In this document: positions 34,637 through 43,088 of the stretch, piece by piece | How the letters are laid out: every line of letters starts with the position of its first letter | How positions within the stretch are numbered: the stretch's first letter is position 1 | Assembly: GCF_050875635.1 (NCBI RefSeq) | Contig: NZ_JBPAOH010000004.1 | Span: 1-64,000, forward strand | From: Hassallia sp050875635 | Lineage (GTDB): Bacteria; Cyanobacteriota; Cyanobacteriia; Cyanobacteriales; Nostocaceae | Direction: 5' to 3' | DNA length: 64,000 nucleotides | The notes under the pieces: generated by a model | The model's database searches: none | What the model saw: only the letters and a program-made list of their open reading frames with translations | What the model was told of the DNA's origin: nothing | Position numbers and translations under genes: made by a program

Positions 34637-35800
34637 ATGTTTGACTTACTAAAATCAGAACTTAGCCGTCGTACTCTTTTATCTAAAGCCGGTTTTGGGT
34701 TAATTACACTCGGCATTGTTCCAACAATTTTAAAACCCAGCCGTAGTTTAGCTCAAGCCGCAAAAGAGCCACCGATGCCGCCAGAAAAAAAGTTAGGATG
34801 GGCAGTTGTGGGTTTGGGAAAGTTTGCTACCCAACAAATTATTCCTTCGTTTGCTGAGTGTAAGCGTTCAAAGTTGGTAGCATTGGTGAGTGGCGATCGC
34901 CCTAAAGCTGAACAGTATGCACGGCAATACGGCGTTAATCCCAAAAATATTTACAACTATCAAAATTACGACACTATCCGCAATAACCCAGAGGTAGATG
35001 TTATTTATATCATCTTACCCAACGCTTTACACGCAGAATACACCATTCGCGGCGCACAAGCTGCCAAGCACATCATGTGTGAAAAGCCGATGGCAATCAC
35101 CGTCGCCGAATGTCAAGCGATGATTGATGCTGCGAAAAAAGCAGGGCGCAAATTGATGATTGCCTACCGCGCTCAATATGAACCATTCAACCTTGCCACG
35201 ATTCAATTAGCACAAAGCGGTAAACTTGGCAAGTTGAAATCTATCGTCTCTGACCACGGACGCAACCTCGACCCTAAAGAACCATCAGACCGTTGGCGTG
35301 CCAATAAAAAACTCGCTGGTGGCGGTTCTCTTTATGACATCGGTATTTACAGCTTGAATGCCACAAGATACATCACAGGCGAGGAACCCGTAGAAATCAG
35401 CGCCATGATGTACAGCACCCCCAACGACCCCCGCTTTCGGGAAGTTGAGGAAAATGTCAACTTCACTTTGCGTTTTCCTAGTGGCGTGCTTGCCAATTGT
35501 ACCTCTAGTTATGGTTACTCAGACACCAAACGCATCCAAGTTTTTGGATCTGACGCTACCTTGGAGTTAGACCCAGCTACCGATTACTACAAACACCGCT
35601 TGACTGTTAAAAGCAAAAGCGGCAACGAGGAGCGAAATATCCAAGAACAGAATCAATTCGCTTTGGAGATGGATCACCTTTCTGAGTCCATCATGAATAA
35701 CAAACAGCCGAAAACCCCCGGCGAAGAAGGTTTGCAAGATGTCAAACTGATGCAGCTAATTTATGAAGCCGCTCGCACAGGTAGAACAATCAAGGTTTAA
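34637..35800 (+). CDS. Gfo/Idh/MocA family oxidoreductase with Tat signal
   Basis: The 387-residue protein has a twin-arginine signal SRRTLLSKAGF (about residues 9-19) with a hydrophobic core to about residue 40, indicating folded export to periplasm or lumen. The NAD(P) domain starts KLGWAVVGLGKFA; the hallmark EKP is in IMCEKPMA; the C-terminal half has GGGSLYDIGIYSLNATRY. The layout is that of glucose-fructose oxidoreductase-like periplasmic enzymes with tightly bound cofactor. The ATG at 34637 is chosen because upstream sequence is STRR. It would oxidise or reduce a sugar; sorbitol-type osmolyte formation is a speculation that fits the stress setting. Confidence 0.9.
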   Translation: MFDLLKSELSRRTLLSKAGFGLITLGIVPTILKPSRSLAQAAKEPPMPPEKKLGWAVVGLGKFATQQIIPSFAECKRSKLVALVSGDRPKAEQYARQYGVNPKNIYNYQNYDTIRNNPEVDVIYIILPNALHAEYTIRGAQAAKHIMCEKPMAITVAECQAMIDAAKKAGRKLMIAYRAQYEPFNLATIQLAQSGKLGKLKSIVSDHGRNLDPKEPSDRWRANKKLAGGGSLYDIGIYSLNATRYITGEEPVEISAMMYSTPNDPRFREVEENVNFTLRFPSGVLANCTSSYGYSDTKRIQVFGSDATLELDPATDYYKHRLTVKSKSGNEERNIQEQNQFALEMDHLSESIMNNKQPKTPGEEGLQDVKLMQLIYEAARTGRTIKV

Positions 35801-35809
35801 AAGTGTTTC

Positions 35810-35855
35810 GTAGTAAGCGCTTCAGCGCTTAATTAAGCGCTGAAGCGCTTACTAC
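35810..35855. repeat. 46-bp perfect palindrome
   Basis: Left arm starts gtagtaagcgcttcagcg and right arm is its exact 23-bp reverse complement, with no loop. It sits between the Gfo/Idh and cupin genes, 22 bp before the cupin start. It would form a very stable stem; the function could be termination or a recombination product. Confidence 0.95.
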
Positions 35856-35876
35856 AGTAAAAAAAGGAAAGAAAAT

Positions 35877-36218
35877 ATGACTGATACTAGCGTTCAAAAA
35901 ATAGACTCTGCCAATTCTCCCAAAGGTCAGCTCGGTCAGAAATATCTTGCATCTGGTAAAACTGTATCGATGCGCTTGTGGGAAAATGAGCAACCGGGCG
36001 AACCTAAAGAACCAGCAGCACGAGAATATGAAACTGTTGGTTATGTAATCAACGGTCGTGCTGAGTTACACCTTGAAGGTCAAGTAGTTGTGCTTGAACC
36101 TGGTAACTCTTGGGTAGTGCCAAAAGGCGCATCCCACACTTACAAAATCCTCGAATCATTCACCGCAGTTGAAGCAACCAGTCCGCCGGCTCAAGTCCAC
36201 GGGCGCGATGAAGATTAG
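35877..36218 (+). CDS. Cupin domain protein
   Basis: This 113-residue single-domain cupin has motif 1 around YETVGYVINGRAELHLEG and motif 2 around PGNSWVVPKGASHTYKIL. The metal-binding His set is incomplete in motif 1 (Y-V-I-N instead of H-x-H), so metal binding is uncertain. Ribosome site aaaggaaag precedes ATG 35877. The substrate is unknown; it lies between a Tat oxidoreductase and catalase genes. Confidence 0.85.
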   Translation: MTDTSVQKIDSANSPKGQLGQKYLASGKTVSMRLWENEQPGEPKEPAAREYETVGYVINGRAELHLEGQVVVLEPGNSWVVPKGASHTYKILESFTAVEATSPPAQVHGRDED

Positions 36219-36263
36219 TTTTTCCTTAATCTTACCACCCTGAGAATCTGTGAAAAACTTCAC

Positions 36264-36332
36264 ACCTCAACCCCATAACTTTTTTCACAGCAAAAAAGAT
36301 ATGACTCAGGGTTGAGGTTTTATAGTTTTTTT
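36264..36332 (+). terminator. Nested hairpin terminator after cupin gene
   Basis: acctcaaccc (36264) pairs with gggttgaggt (36309-36318), with an inner ctttttt/aaaaaag stem, followed by a T run at about 36325-36333. Good intrinsic terminator shape; it separates the cupin transcript from the catalase gene. Confidence 0.75.
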
Positions 36333-36378
36333 TGAGTCTATTTTCATATAGAGAACTACTCCTCAAGTAACACACAGC

Positions 36379-38550
36379 ATGACTGAACCCAACATCAACG
36401 AGCAAAGCAAAAACGAAAGTTTAGAACAGTTTCGCGAAGAACCTGGTGAGTACATGACGACGAACCAAGGGATACGTGTAAACAATACGGACAATTCGCT
36501 TCATGCTGGGCAGCGTGGACCGACCTTAATGGAAGACTTCCACCTGCGCGAAAAGATGACGCACTTCGACCGCGAACGCATCCCGGAGCGAGTCGTTCAT
36601 GCCCGTGGATCTGCCGCGCACGGCTACTTTCAGCCTTACGAATCGCTGGCTGAATATACTAAGGCAAAATTCTTACAAGACCCTTCTGTAAAAACACCAG
36701 TATTTGCCCGTTTTTCTACTGTAGCTGGGTTTCGGGGATCGGCAGATACAGTACGGGATGTACGCGGCTTCTCGGTGAAGTTTTACACTGAAGATGGTAA
36801 TTATGATTTCGTGGGCAATAATATTCCTGTCTTCTTTATCCAAGATGGAATTAAGTTCCCGGATCTTGTTCACGCCCTGAAGCCGGAACCGGACAACGAA
36901 ATGCCGCAAGCCGGAACAGCACACGATAACTTCTGGGACTTCATCTCGCTGATGCCCGAATCGATGCACATGATCATGTGGATACTTTCTGACCGTACTG
37001 TGCCCAGAAGCTACCGCATGATACAGGGTTTTGGTGTCCACACCTTCCGCTTTGTGAATGAGCAGGGCAAAGCACGCTTCGTCAAGTTCCACTGGAAGCC
37101 ACTGCTTGGTGTCCACTCCTTTGTATGGGATGAGGCACAGAAGATCGCAGGCAAAGACCCGGACTTCCATCGGCGCGATTTGTGGGAATCAATTGAGATG
37201 GGCGACTTCCCAGAGTACGAGTTGGGTGTACAAATTGTTGAGGAAGAAGACGAATTTAAGTTTGACTTCGATATTCTCGACGCAACTAAAGTCATCCCAG
37301 AGGAACTTGTTCCCGTCCGACCGATTGGAAAAATGGTCTTGAACCGCAACCCAGACAACTTCTTCGCCGAAACCGAGCAAGTTGCTTTCCAACCATCACA
37401 TGTTGTCCCTGGTATTGACTACAGTAACGATCCACTTTTGCAAGCGCGACTGCTTTCATATCACGACACACAAATTCATCGACTCGGTAGCGCCAACTTC
37501 GAGTCACTGCCAATCAATCGTGCAGTATGCCCCGTGCATAATAACGATCGCGATGGCATTATGCAAATGAAAATCAACAAGGGTAAAACTAATTACTTCC
37601 CCAATTCCCTTGGTGGTGGCTGTCCGATGATGTCTCCTGAGTCGATGGGTGGATATGCCCACTACATGCAAAAAGTTGAAGGGCACAAAATTCGCCAACG
37701 TAGCGATAGCTTTAGTGACCACTTCAGCCAAGCAACTTTGTTCTGGAACAGCTTATCGAAGCCAGAGAAGGAACACCTAGTAAAAGCCGCTCAATTCGAG
37801 TTGGGTAAGGTGGAAACTAAAGAAGTTCAGCAACGCATGGTTGAACTTTTCAATAACGTGGATCACGAGTTAGCAAAACTTGTCGCAATGGGCATCGGTG
37901 TTGCTGCTCCTACACAAGCAGTTACGCAAAACCACGGTCGCACCTCCCCAGCTTTGAGTATTGAAAATAATCCTAATCAGCCGGAAAAGACTATTAAGGG
38001 TCGGCGCATCGCCATTTTAGCGGCTGACGGGTTCGACGGTTCCCAATTGATGGAAATCAAGCAGGCGTTAAAGAGTGGTGGAGCGCAAGCGGAGATTGTA
38101 TCAAAGTTTAAGGGGATGATTAAGAGTGCTGACGGTAAAGAAGTTGAGGTAAAGAAGACTTTCCTCACTGCTGCATCGGTAATGTATGATGCTGTTTACA
38201 TTCCTGGTGGCAAGGAAAGCATCGAAACGCTGAAGAAGGAAGGAGACGTTGTTGAGTTTATCAATGACACTCTCAAGCATTATAAGGCGATCGCTGCAAC
38301 CGGTGAGGCAGTCGATCTGCTAATGATGGCACCTGAAAGCAAAGCGATGGCGTTGGATAAGGCACAATCAAATGGACACGTCACATCTGATAATGGTGTA
38401 ATCGCCAGCCGAAATGCTGACAACATCAAGAACGTTGCTCAAGAGTTTGTTCAGGCGATCGCTCAACATCGTCATTGGACTAGAACAATCAACGAAATCA
38501 AACCACCAGTACAAGATGCGATTGGCGATCGTCTAACTATGGCTAACTAA
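36379..38550 (+). CDS. katE: Large-subunit monofunctional haem catalase (KatE/HPII type)
   Basis: The 723-residue length and C-terminal DJ-1/PfpI-like domain (about 560-715, GRRIAILAADGFDG) mark a clade 2 large catalase. Active site residues are His74 in RVVHARGSAAHGYF, Asn147 in DFVGNNIPVFF, and haem-ligand Tyr361 in RLLSYHDTQ. It converts hydrogen peroxide to water and oxygen in the cytoplasm. Monofunctional haem catalases are not universal in cyanobacteria, so its presence next to a manganese catalase is notable. It has its own promoter region after the terminator at 36264-36332. Confidence 0.95.
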   Translation: MTEPNINEQSKNESLEQFREEPGEYMTTNQGIRVNNTDNSLHAGQRGPTLMEDFHLREKMTHFDRERIPERVVHARGSAAHGYFQPYESLAEYTKAKFLQDPSVKTPVFARFSTVAGFRGSADTVRDVRGFSVKFYTEDGNYDFVGNNIPVFFIQDGIKFPDLVHALKPEPDNEMPQAGTAHDNFWDFISLMPESMHMIMWILSDRTVPRSYRMIQGFGVHTFRFVNEQGKARFVKFHWKPLLGVHSFVWDEAQKIAGKDPDFHRRDLWESIEMGDFPEYELGVQIVEEEDEFKFDFDILDATKVIPEELVPVRPIGKMVLNRNPDNFFAETEQVAFQPSHVVPGIDYSNDPLLQARLLSYHDTQIHRLGSANFESLPINRAVCPVHNNDRDGIMQMKINKGKTNYFPNSLGGGCPMMSPESMGGYAHYMQKVEGHKIRQRSDSFSDHFSQATLFWNSLSKPEKEHLVKAAQFELGKVETKEVQQRMVELFNNVDHELAKLVAMGIGVAAPTQAVTQNHGRTSPALSIENNPNQPEKTIKGRRIAILAADGFDGSQLMEIKQALKSGGAQAEIVSKFKGMIKSADGKEVEVKKTFLTAASVMYDAVYIPGGKESIETLKKEGDVVEFINDTLKHYKAIAATGEAVDLLMMAPESKAMALDKAQSNGHVTSDNGVIASRNADNIKNVAQEFVQAIAQHRHWTRTINEIKPPVQDAIGDRLTMAN

Positions 38551-38905
38551 ATTTATACACGCTAAAGAGGGCATGATAACTAATATCATGTCGCCAAATC
38601 CACAACCATTACTGTAGAGACGTTCCAGTGGAACGTCTCTACGATTTTTGTACCCAAGATTGCTGATTATCAGAATGCACTAACAATCTCAGTCGCAAGA
38701 ATTAAACAACCACAGTCAATATACTTATTTTTTAAGTATTTTTTATGTGACCTGAGAATGATGTACACAACAGATTAAATAGGTTTCCTATAAGTATAGG
38801 CGACGAGCAGCCACCGGATACCAGCCGAAGCGGCTGCACGCTCTAAATATCAGAAAAATCTGAATTTGTATCGCCTGCTCCACATGCAATAAATGAGGAA
38901 CACTT
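38551..38905. promoter_or_regulatory. Intergenic region between the two catalase genes
   Basis: This 355-bp gap has no gene. A perfect dispersed palindrome gtagagacgttcc-agt-ggaacgtctctac lies at 38614-38642 and could terminate the katE transcript. The rest, AT-rich with ccaccggataccagcc, probably holds the manganese catalase promoter. No clear operator is identifiable. Confidence 0.55.
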
Positions 38906-39820
38906 ATGTTTTACCATAAAAAGCAACTACAATACTTCAAACCGCCACAAAAACCCGATGCAGTGTACGCGATGAAAATTCAAGAACTCATCGGTGGCAC
39001 CTTTGGGGAAATGACTGTGATGATGCAGTATTTATTTCAGGGCTGGAATTGTCGCGGACCTGCGAAATACCGTGATATGTTGCTAGATATCGGTACTGAA
39101 GAAATCGGTCATGTCGAGATGTTGGCAACGATGATTGCCCATCTGCTGGATAAAGCGCCGGTCAAAGTGCAAGAAGAAGGTGCTTTAGACCAAGTAGTGG
39201 GTGCGGTGATGGGTGGTAGTAACCCACGAGATGTAATTACGGCGGCAGCAATGAACCCGCAACACGCCATTGTCTCCGGTTTGGGCGCTACGCCATCTGA
39301 TAGCGTTGGCTTTCCCTGGAACGGTCGCTTCATCGTTGCCAGCGGTAACTTGTTGGCAGATTTCCGCTCAAATCTCCACGCTGAATCTCAAGGACGCTTG
39401 CAAGCAGTACGCATGTACGAGATGTCTGATGATCCAGGCGTGAAAGATACTCTTTCGTTCATGATTGCTCGTGATACGATGCACCAAAATCAGTGGTTGG
39501 CAGCAATTGAACAGCTAAAAGAAGATGGACTGGAAGATACTCCAGTTCCCAGTTCCTTCCCGCAGAGCTTAGAGAAAGGCGAGTATGCGTATCAGTTCTG
39601 GAATCACTCTGAAGGCACTGAAAGTGCTGAAGGACGCTGGGCAAAAGGTCCTTCAATGGACGGCAAAGGCGAATTCGAGTATGTGGCAAATCCCCAGCCG
39701 CTAGGACCCGAACCCACACCACCGCAACCCGATCCACGACTCCACGGCACACCAAAAACCCAACAGATGCAAGGTACGGGTAATGGCACTGTAATTGAGC
39801 GTAGAGAAATCCGCAGCTAA
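38906..39820 (+). CDS. Manganese catalase
   Basis: This 304-residue ferritin-like dimanganese catalase has predicted ligands Glu35 (GTFGEMTV), Glu66 and His69 (TEEIGHVEM), and Glu160/His193 (LHAESQGR, DTMHQNQW), at spacings matching the lactobacillar enzyme. A Pro-rich C-terminal tail (PQPLGPEPTPPQPDP) is typical. It dismutates hydrogen peroxide without haem, and acts alongside the haem catalase 355 bp upstream. Such enzymes have been linked to desiccation and salt tolerance in Nostocales. The ATG at 38906 follows gaggaacac. Confidence 0.94.
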   Translation: MFYHKKQLQYFKPPQKPDAVYAMKIQELIGGTFGEMTVMMQYLFQGWNCRGPAKYRDMLLDIGTEEIGHVEMLATMIAHLLDKAPVKVQEEGALDQVVGAVMGGSNPRDVITAAAMNPQHAIVSGLGATPSDSVGFPWNGRFIVASGNLLADFRSNLHAESQGRLQAVRMYEMSDDPGVKDTLSFMIARDTMHQNQWLAAIEQLKEDGLEDTPVPSSFPQSLEKGEYAYQFWNHSEGTESAEGRWAKGPSMDGKGEFEYVANPQPLGPEPTPPQPDPRLHGTPKTQQMQGTGNGTVIERREIRS

Positions 39821-39899
39821 TATCGATGCCCCTAATCCCCAACAGAAAATGACACCCAATTAGCTGGCAGGTACTCAAAGTATCTGCCAGTTTTCTTAT

Positions 39900-40157
39900 C
39901 TACGGCATTGGGGGAAGAGAATTTAAAAATGTCGAAAACAATTTTTTCCCCTTAACAGCCATCAAACCACAACCAACTGTAAATAATAGAATCCAGGCAA
40001 TGCTGAATATAGTCGCTGTTTTTGTCCATCCAAGAGTAAAGCAGGTAATGTATAACCAATAAACGAGTGCGATCGCTCCTCCCATGATTGCACCAATGCT
40101 AAAACGAGTCAGCAATTCTCTCTTACCTGGTTTTTTAATTGATTGTTCGTCTGTCAT
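39900..40157 (-). CDS. Small two-helix membrane protein
   Basis: The 85 residues have a basic N-terminus (KKPGKRELLTR) and two transmembrane helices (about 20-42 and 47-68). No family recognised. It is 12 bp upstream of the broken hydrolase gene on the same strand, or unrelated to it. Coding status is supported by the ATG, composition and clean hydrophobic pattern. Confidence 0.6.
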   Translation of the reverse strand: MTDEQSIKKPGKRELLTRFSIGAIMGGAIALVYWLYITCFTLGWTKTATIFSIAWILLFTVGCGLMAVKGKKLFSTFLNSLPPMP

Positions 40158-40169
40158 AACTTCTCACTT

Positions 40170-40571
40170 TTAAGTAATAATACGCTTGCGCTTCAGTACA
40201 ATTACTGCCGCACCCAACATTATTAAGCCTGCGATCGCACTTGGTTCTGGTACAGGCTTAGACTGTTCTTTAAGCAAAGTCTTGAGTATGGGAGAGAGGA
40301 TATCGCTTGTGGGCTGCTGGTTTTGCAAATCCACATAGGTAATACCCAAGTCGGGAAAGTACCACCATTGAGAGTCATATCCAGTCACATCGCCATTGTG
40401 TCCCCACGCCCTACCGATGCCTTCAAATTCACGACTAGTCAAGCCTAACCCGTACTTCAAGCTATCCCCAACTCCTATATCCTGAAAATCAAGCATTTGC
40501 TTGAGACTGTCATCTGAAAGCAACTCACCCCCAAACAGCGCAGTTGCAAAACGTGTTAAATCTTGCGTGAG
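40170..40571 (-). pseudogene. C-terminal fragment of a PEP-CTERM serine hydrolase (beta-lactamase class C-like)
   Basis: The open frame translates as LTQDLTRFATALFGGELL followed by GIGRAWGHNGDVTGYDSQW, the HxG-containing C-terminal part of serine beta-lactamase-like hydrolases. It ends in a PEP-CTERM tail (VPEPSA, hydrophobic stretch, KRKR). An in-frame stop at 40572-40574 and unrelated sequence beyond it show that the N-terminal two thirds, including the SxxK nucleophile, are missing. A translated piece from 40523 is possible but would be inactive. Positions 40572-40810 hold an STRR tract of ctaacaac units (about 40734-40808). Confidence 0.8.
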
Positions 40572-40810
40572 TTAGTGATGCAGCCGTTTGATATAAATAG
40601 CGCATATTCATTATTATTTGTGAAGTTAGTTTCAGTTTGGCAAAAATAGCGATCGCATTCCAGAGCAAAAATCTATCAAAAAGCTCTCAATTTACTGTCA
40701 AGTTAGGAGTTAGTGGATAGTGGAATCAACTATCAACTAACAACCAACAACTAACAACTATCAACCAACAACTACCAACTAACAACTAACAACTAACAAC
40801 TAACAACTCT

Positions 40811-41071
40811 TCACTCTTCACATTGCATTTCCTGATGCCATAAAATCTCGGTTACTCGTGTAATCCCGGCTTTTAAATGGCGATGAAAGGTAGCAATCGA
40901 AACATCTAATATCTCTGCGGCTTTTTCTTGCGTGCTTGCGGGATGCAAGTAAGAGTGATACAAAGCGCGATAAAATTTGGCTTCGCGGGGTGATTTTTGC
41001 AACGATTCCATCGCCTCTTGCAATATTAGTTGTAAAGTAGCAATGCGCTCAGATGTTTGAGTTAGTAGGAC
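40811..41071 (-). pseudogene. Truncated helix-turn-helix protein (C-terminal remnant)
   Basis: The frame reads TSERIATLQLILQEAMESL, then AKFYRALYHSYLHPASTQ, then an HTH resembling sigma-70 region 4 (EKAAEILDVSIATFHRHL). It begins abruptly at a stop (41072-41074) beside taggactta sequence of the 93-bp MITE family at 41065, so a larger gene seems to have been cut there. No ATG start is available. The function of the parent gene is unknown. Confidence 0.6.
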
Positions 41072-41192
41072 TTACACAAGTTAACGCACTCGTACGCCAA
41101 GGTTCGGGAGAGTTTGAGAGAGTTTTTGCGCTGATGACTGATAATATGGAGATTGTGATTTTGTATTTTAGATTTGAAATTTTTAATTGCTC

Positions 41193-41630
41193 ATGCTCAC
41201 TTGTACGCAACGCAAACCGCCAAACAGTAATGCAGCAGTCACTCTAACTCTTGCACTCACAGCAGAAGAACGCACTCGCAGTCGTCATCGCTTTGAAACG
41301 AAAGATGGAGAAGTTGTATTTTTGCGTTTACCGAGAGGAACGGTGTTACATGATGGCGATATTCTCGAAGATGAAACAAATAGCAATTTAATTAGAATTT
41401 CTGCCAAACCAGAACCTGTTTTAACTGCACTTGCGGAAACACCGTTATTATTATTACGGGCGGCATATCATTTGGGAAATCGTCATGTACCATGTGAAAT
41501 TACTGCAAGTTATTTACGTTTTTTGCCCGATTCGGTTTTACGCTCAATGTTGTCACAATTGGGGCTAGAAATTAAAGAGGAAGTTTTACCTTTTCAGCCA
41601 GAAATGGGCGCTTATGGACACACTCACTGA
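41193..41630 (+). CDS. ureE: Urease accessory protein UreE
   Basis: The 145-residue nickel-carrying metallochaperone has TAEERTRSRHRFETKDGEVVFLRLPRGTVLHDGD, then YHLGNRHVPCEI (the metal-binding His of the UreE core), and a short C-terminal GAYGHTH that may bind nickel. Start is the ATG at 41193; a TTG two codons earlier is less likely. It overlaps ureF by 17 bp, showing translational coupling. It delivers Ni to apo-urease with UreF/UreG. Confidence 0.95.
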   Translation: MLTCTQRKPPNSNAAVTLTLALTAEERTRSRHRFETKDGEVVFLRLPRGTVLHDGDILEDETNSNLIRISAKPEPVLTALAETPLLLLRAAYHLGNRHVPCEITASYLRFLPDSVLRSMLSQLGLEIKEEVLPFQPEMGAYGHTH

Positions 41631-42294
41631 GAGCAATCTTTTATGTCTTTTACAGTTAGCGAGTCCGGCTTTACCTGTGGGAGCATATAGTTATTCTGAA
41701 GGATTGGAAACGCTGGTAGAAAATAACGTTATTAATAATCAAGAAAGTTTACAGTATTGGTTGAAAGCAGAATTGCGTTATGGGGCGATTCGCCTAGAAG
41801 CGGCGGTGATGGTAAGAGCTTATAATTGTATGATTAGGAATGATTTAGAAGCGCTGTGTCGTTGGAATATGTGGTTAACTGCGGCAAGGGAAACCGAGGA
41901 ATTACGTAATTCTAGTTTACAAATGGGGCGATCGCTTATTCAATTATTTGCTAAACTACAACCACAAATCAAGCCTTTAGCTTATGCTGTGGGTAATTGT
42001 AATTATGCGATCGCTTTTGGCATTGCTGTTGCTTACTGGGATATAAATATACAAGCCGCAATGTTAGGATATCTGCATAGCTGGATAAGTAATTTAATTA
42101 CTGCTGGCGTGAAACTTATACCTTTAGGACAAACAGCAGGACAGTTGTTATTGCTGAATTTACAATCATTAATAAGCGATGCAACAGCGTCCATTCTCGC
42201 CTTAGAAGATGATAACCTTAGTTGTTGTAGTTGGGGTCTATCTTTAGCAAGCATGGCGCATGAAACCCAGTATACAAGATTATTTCGCAGTTAA
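41614..42294 (+). CDS. ureF: Urease accessory protein UreF
   Basis: The 226-residue helical protein has LCLLQLASPALPVGAYSYSEGLETLVE at the N-terminus, the UreF signature, and ends MAHETQYTRLFRS, also conserved. UreF with UreD and UreG forms the complex that activates urease. It lies between ureE (17-bp overlap) and ureG. No ureD and no ureABC are in the window, so those must be elsewhere. Confidence 0.95.
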   Translation: MDTLTESNLLCLLQLASPALPVGAYSYSEGLETLVENNVINNQESLQYWLKAELRYGAIRLEAAVMVRAYNCMIRNDLEALCRWNMWLTAARETEELRNSSLQMGRSLIQLFAKLQPQIKPLAYAVGNCNYAIAFGIAVAYWDINIQAAMLGYLHSWISNLITAGVKLIPLGQTAGQLLLLNLQSLISDATASILALEDDNLSCCSWGLSLASMAHETQYTRLFRS

Positions 42295-42302
42295 ATATGT
42301 AG

Positions 42303-42321
42303 GGGCGGGGTTTCCCCGCCC
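42303..42321. repeat. gggcgggg palindrome between ureF and ureG
   Basis: gggcgggg-ttt-ccccgccc hairpin in the 52-bp ureF-ureG gap, the same family as the copy inside rtcA at 63395-63413. It may attenuate ureG transcription. Confidence 0.8.
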
Positions 42322-42346
42322 GACCCTAACCAACAATTAACAAATC

Positions 42347-42943
42347 ATGAATACATTTCGCGTCGGTGTAGCCGGTCCAGTAGGATCGGGAAAGACAGCT
42401 TTGGTCGATGCTTTGTGTAAGGCGATGCGTGAAAAATATAATATTGCCGTTGTGACGAATGATATCTATACTCAGGAGGATGCACAATTTTTGGTGCGTT
42501 CTCAGGCTTTGAGTGGCGATCGCATTTTGGGTGTAGAAACTGGCGGTTGTCCTCACACAGCTATTCGCGAAGATGCTTCGATGAATTTAGCAGCAATTGA
42601 ACAGTTAGAAGTGCGTTTTCCTGATTTAGATTTGGTATTTTTAGAAAGTGGCGGTGATAATTTGGCAGCTACTTTTAGCCCAGAATTAGTTGATTTAACT
42701 ATTTACGTTATTGATGTTGCAGCAGGCGATAAAATTCCTCGCAAAGGTGGTCCCGGAATTACGAAATCTGATTTATTAGTGATAAATAAAATTGATTTAG
42801 CGCCCTATGTTGGTGCAGATTTAAATGTAATGGAACGGGATGCTAAAAAAATGCGTGGCGAGAAACCGTTTCTTTTTACGAATTTGAAAAGTCAACAAGG
42901 ATTAAAAGAAGTAATTGAATTTGTAGCTGAAAATGTTTGTTAA
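42347..42943 (+). CDS. ureG: Urease accessory GTPase UreG
   Basis: The 198-residue SIMIBI GTPase has P-loop GPVGSGKTALVDALC, then VVTNDIYTQEDAQFL, the metal-site motif GVETGGCPHTAIREDASMN (Cys-Pro-His), and G4 NKID. It couples GTP hydrolysis to nickel insertion into urease. Length and motifs are normal. Confidence 0.97.
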   Translation: MNTFRVGVAGPVGSGKTALVDALCKAMREKYNIAVVTNDIYTQEDAQFLVRSQALSGDRILGVETGGCPHTAIREDASMNLAAIEQLEVRFPDLDLVFLESGGDNLAATFSPELVDLTIYVIDVAAGDKIPRKGGPGITKSDLLVINKIDLAPYVGADLNVMERDAKKMRGEKPFLFTNLKSQQGLKEVIEFVAENVC

Positions 42944-43033
42944 TTTATAATTATGAATAGCATTAATAGATAAAATGGTAGGCATTGCCCATTATATATT
43001 AATCATATCACGTCGGGTGTTGGAACACGTATT

Positions 43034-43063
43034 GTAGAGACGTTCGGTGTGGAACGTCTCTAC
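43034..43063. repeat. Dispersed gtagagacg palindrome
   Basis: gtagagacgttcg-gtgt-ggaacgtctctac, one mismatch, between convergent ureG and the next minus-strand gene. It probably serves as a bidirectional terminator. Confidence 0.8.
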
Positions 43064-43088
43064 GACGTTTGCGGCGTTTGTGTGAAAA

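Noticed and set aside
28766..38550. Idea that the DJ-1 fusion and the catalase C-terminal domain are duplicates of each other
   Set aside because: Both contain DJ-1/PfpI folds, but the visible motifs differ (AAVCHGPQ versus AATGEAVDLL, no Cys in the catalase), which fits the normal clade 2 catalase domain.
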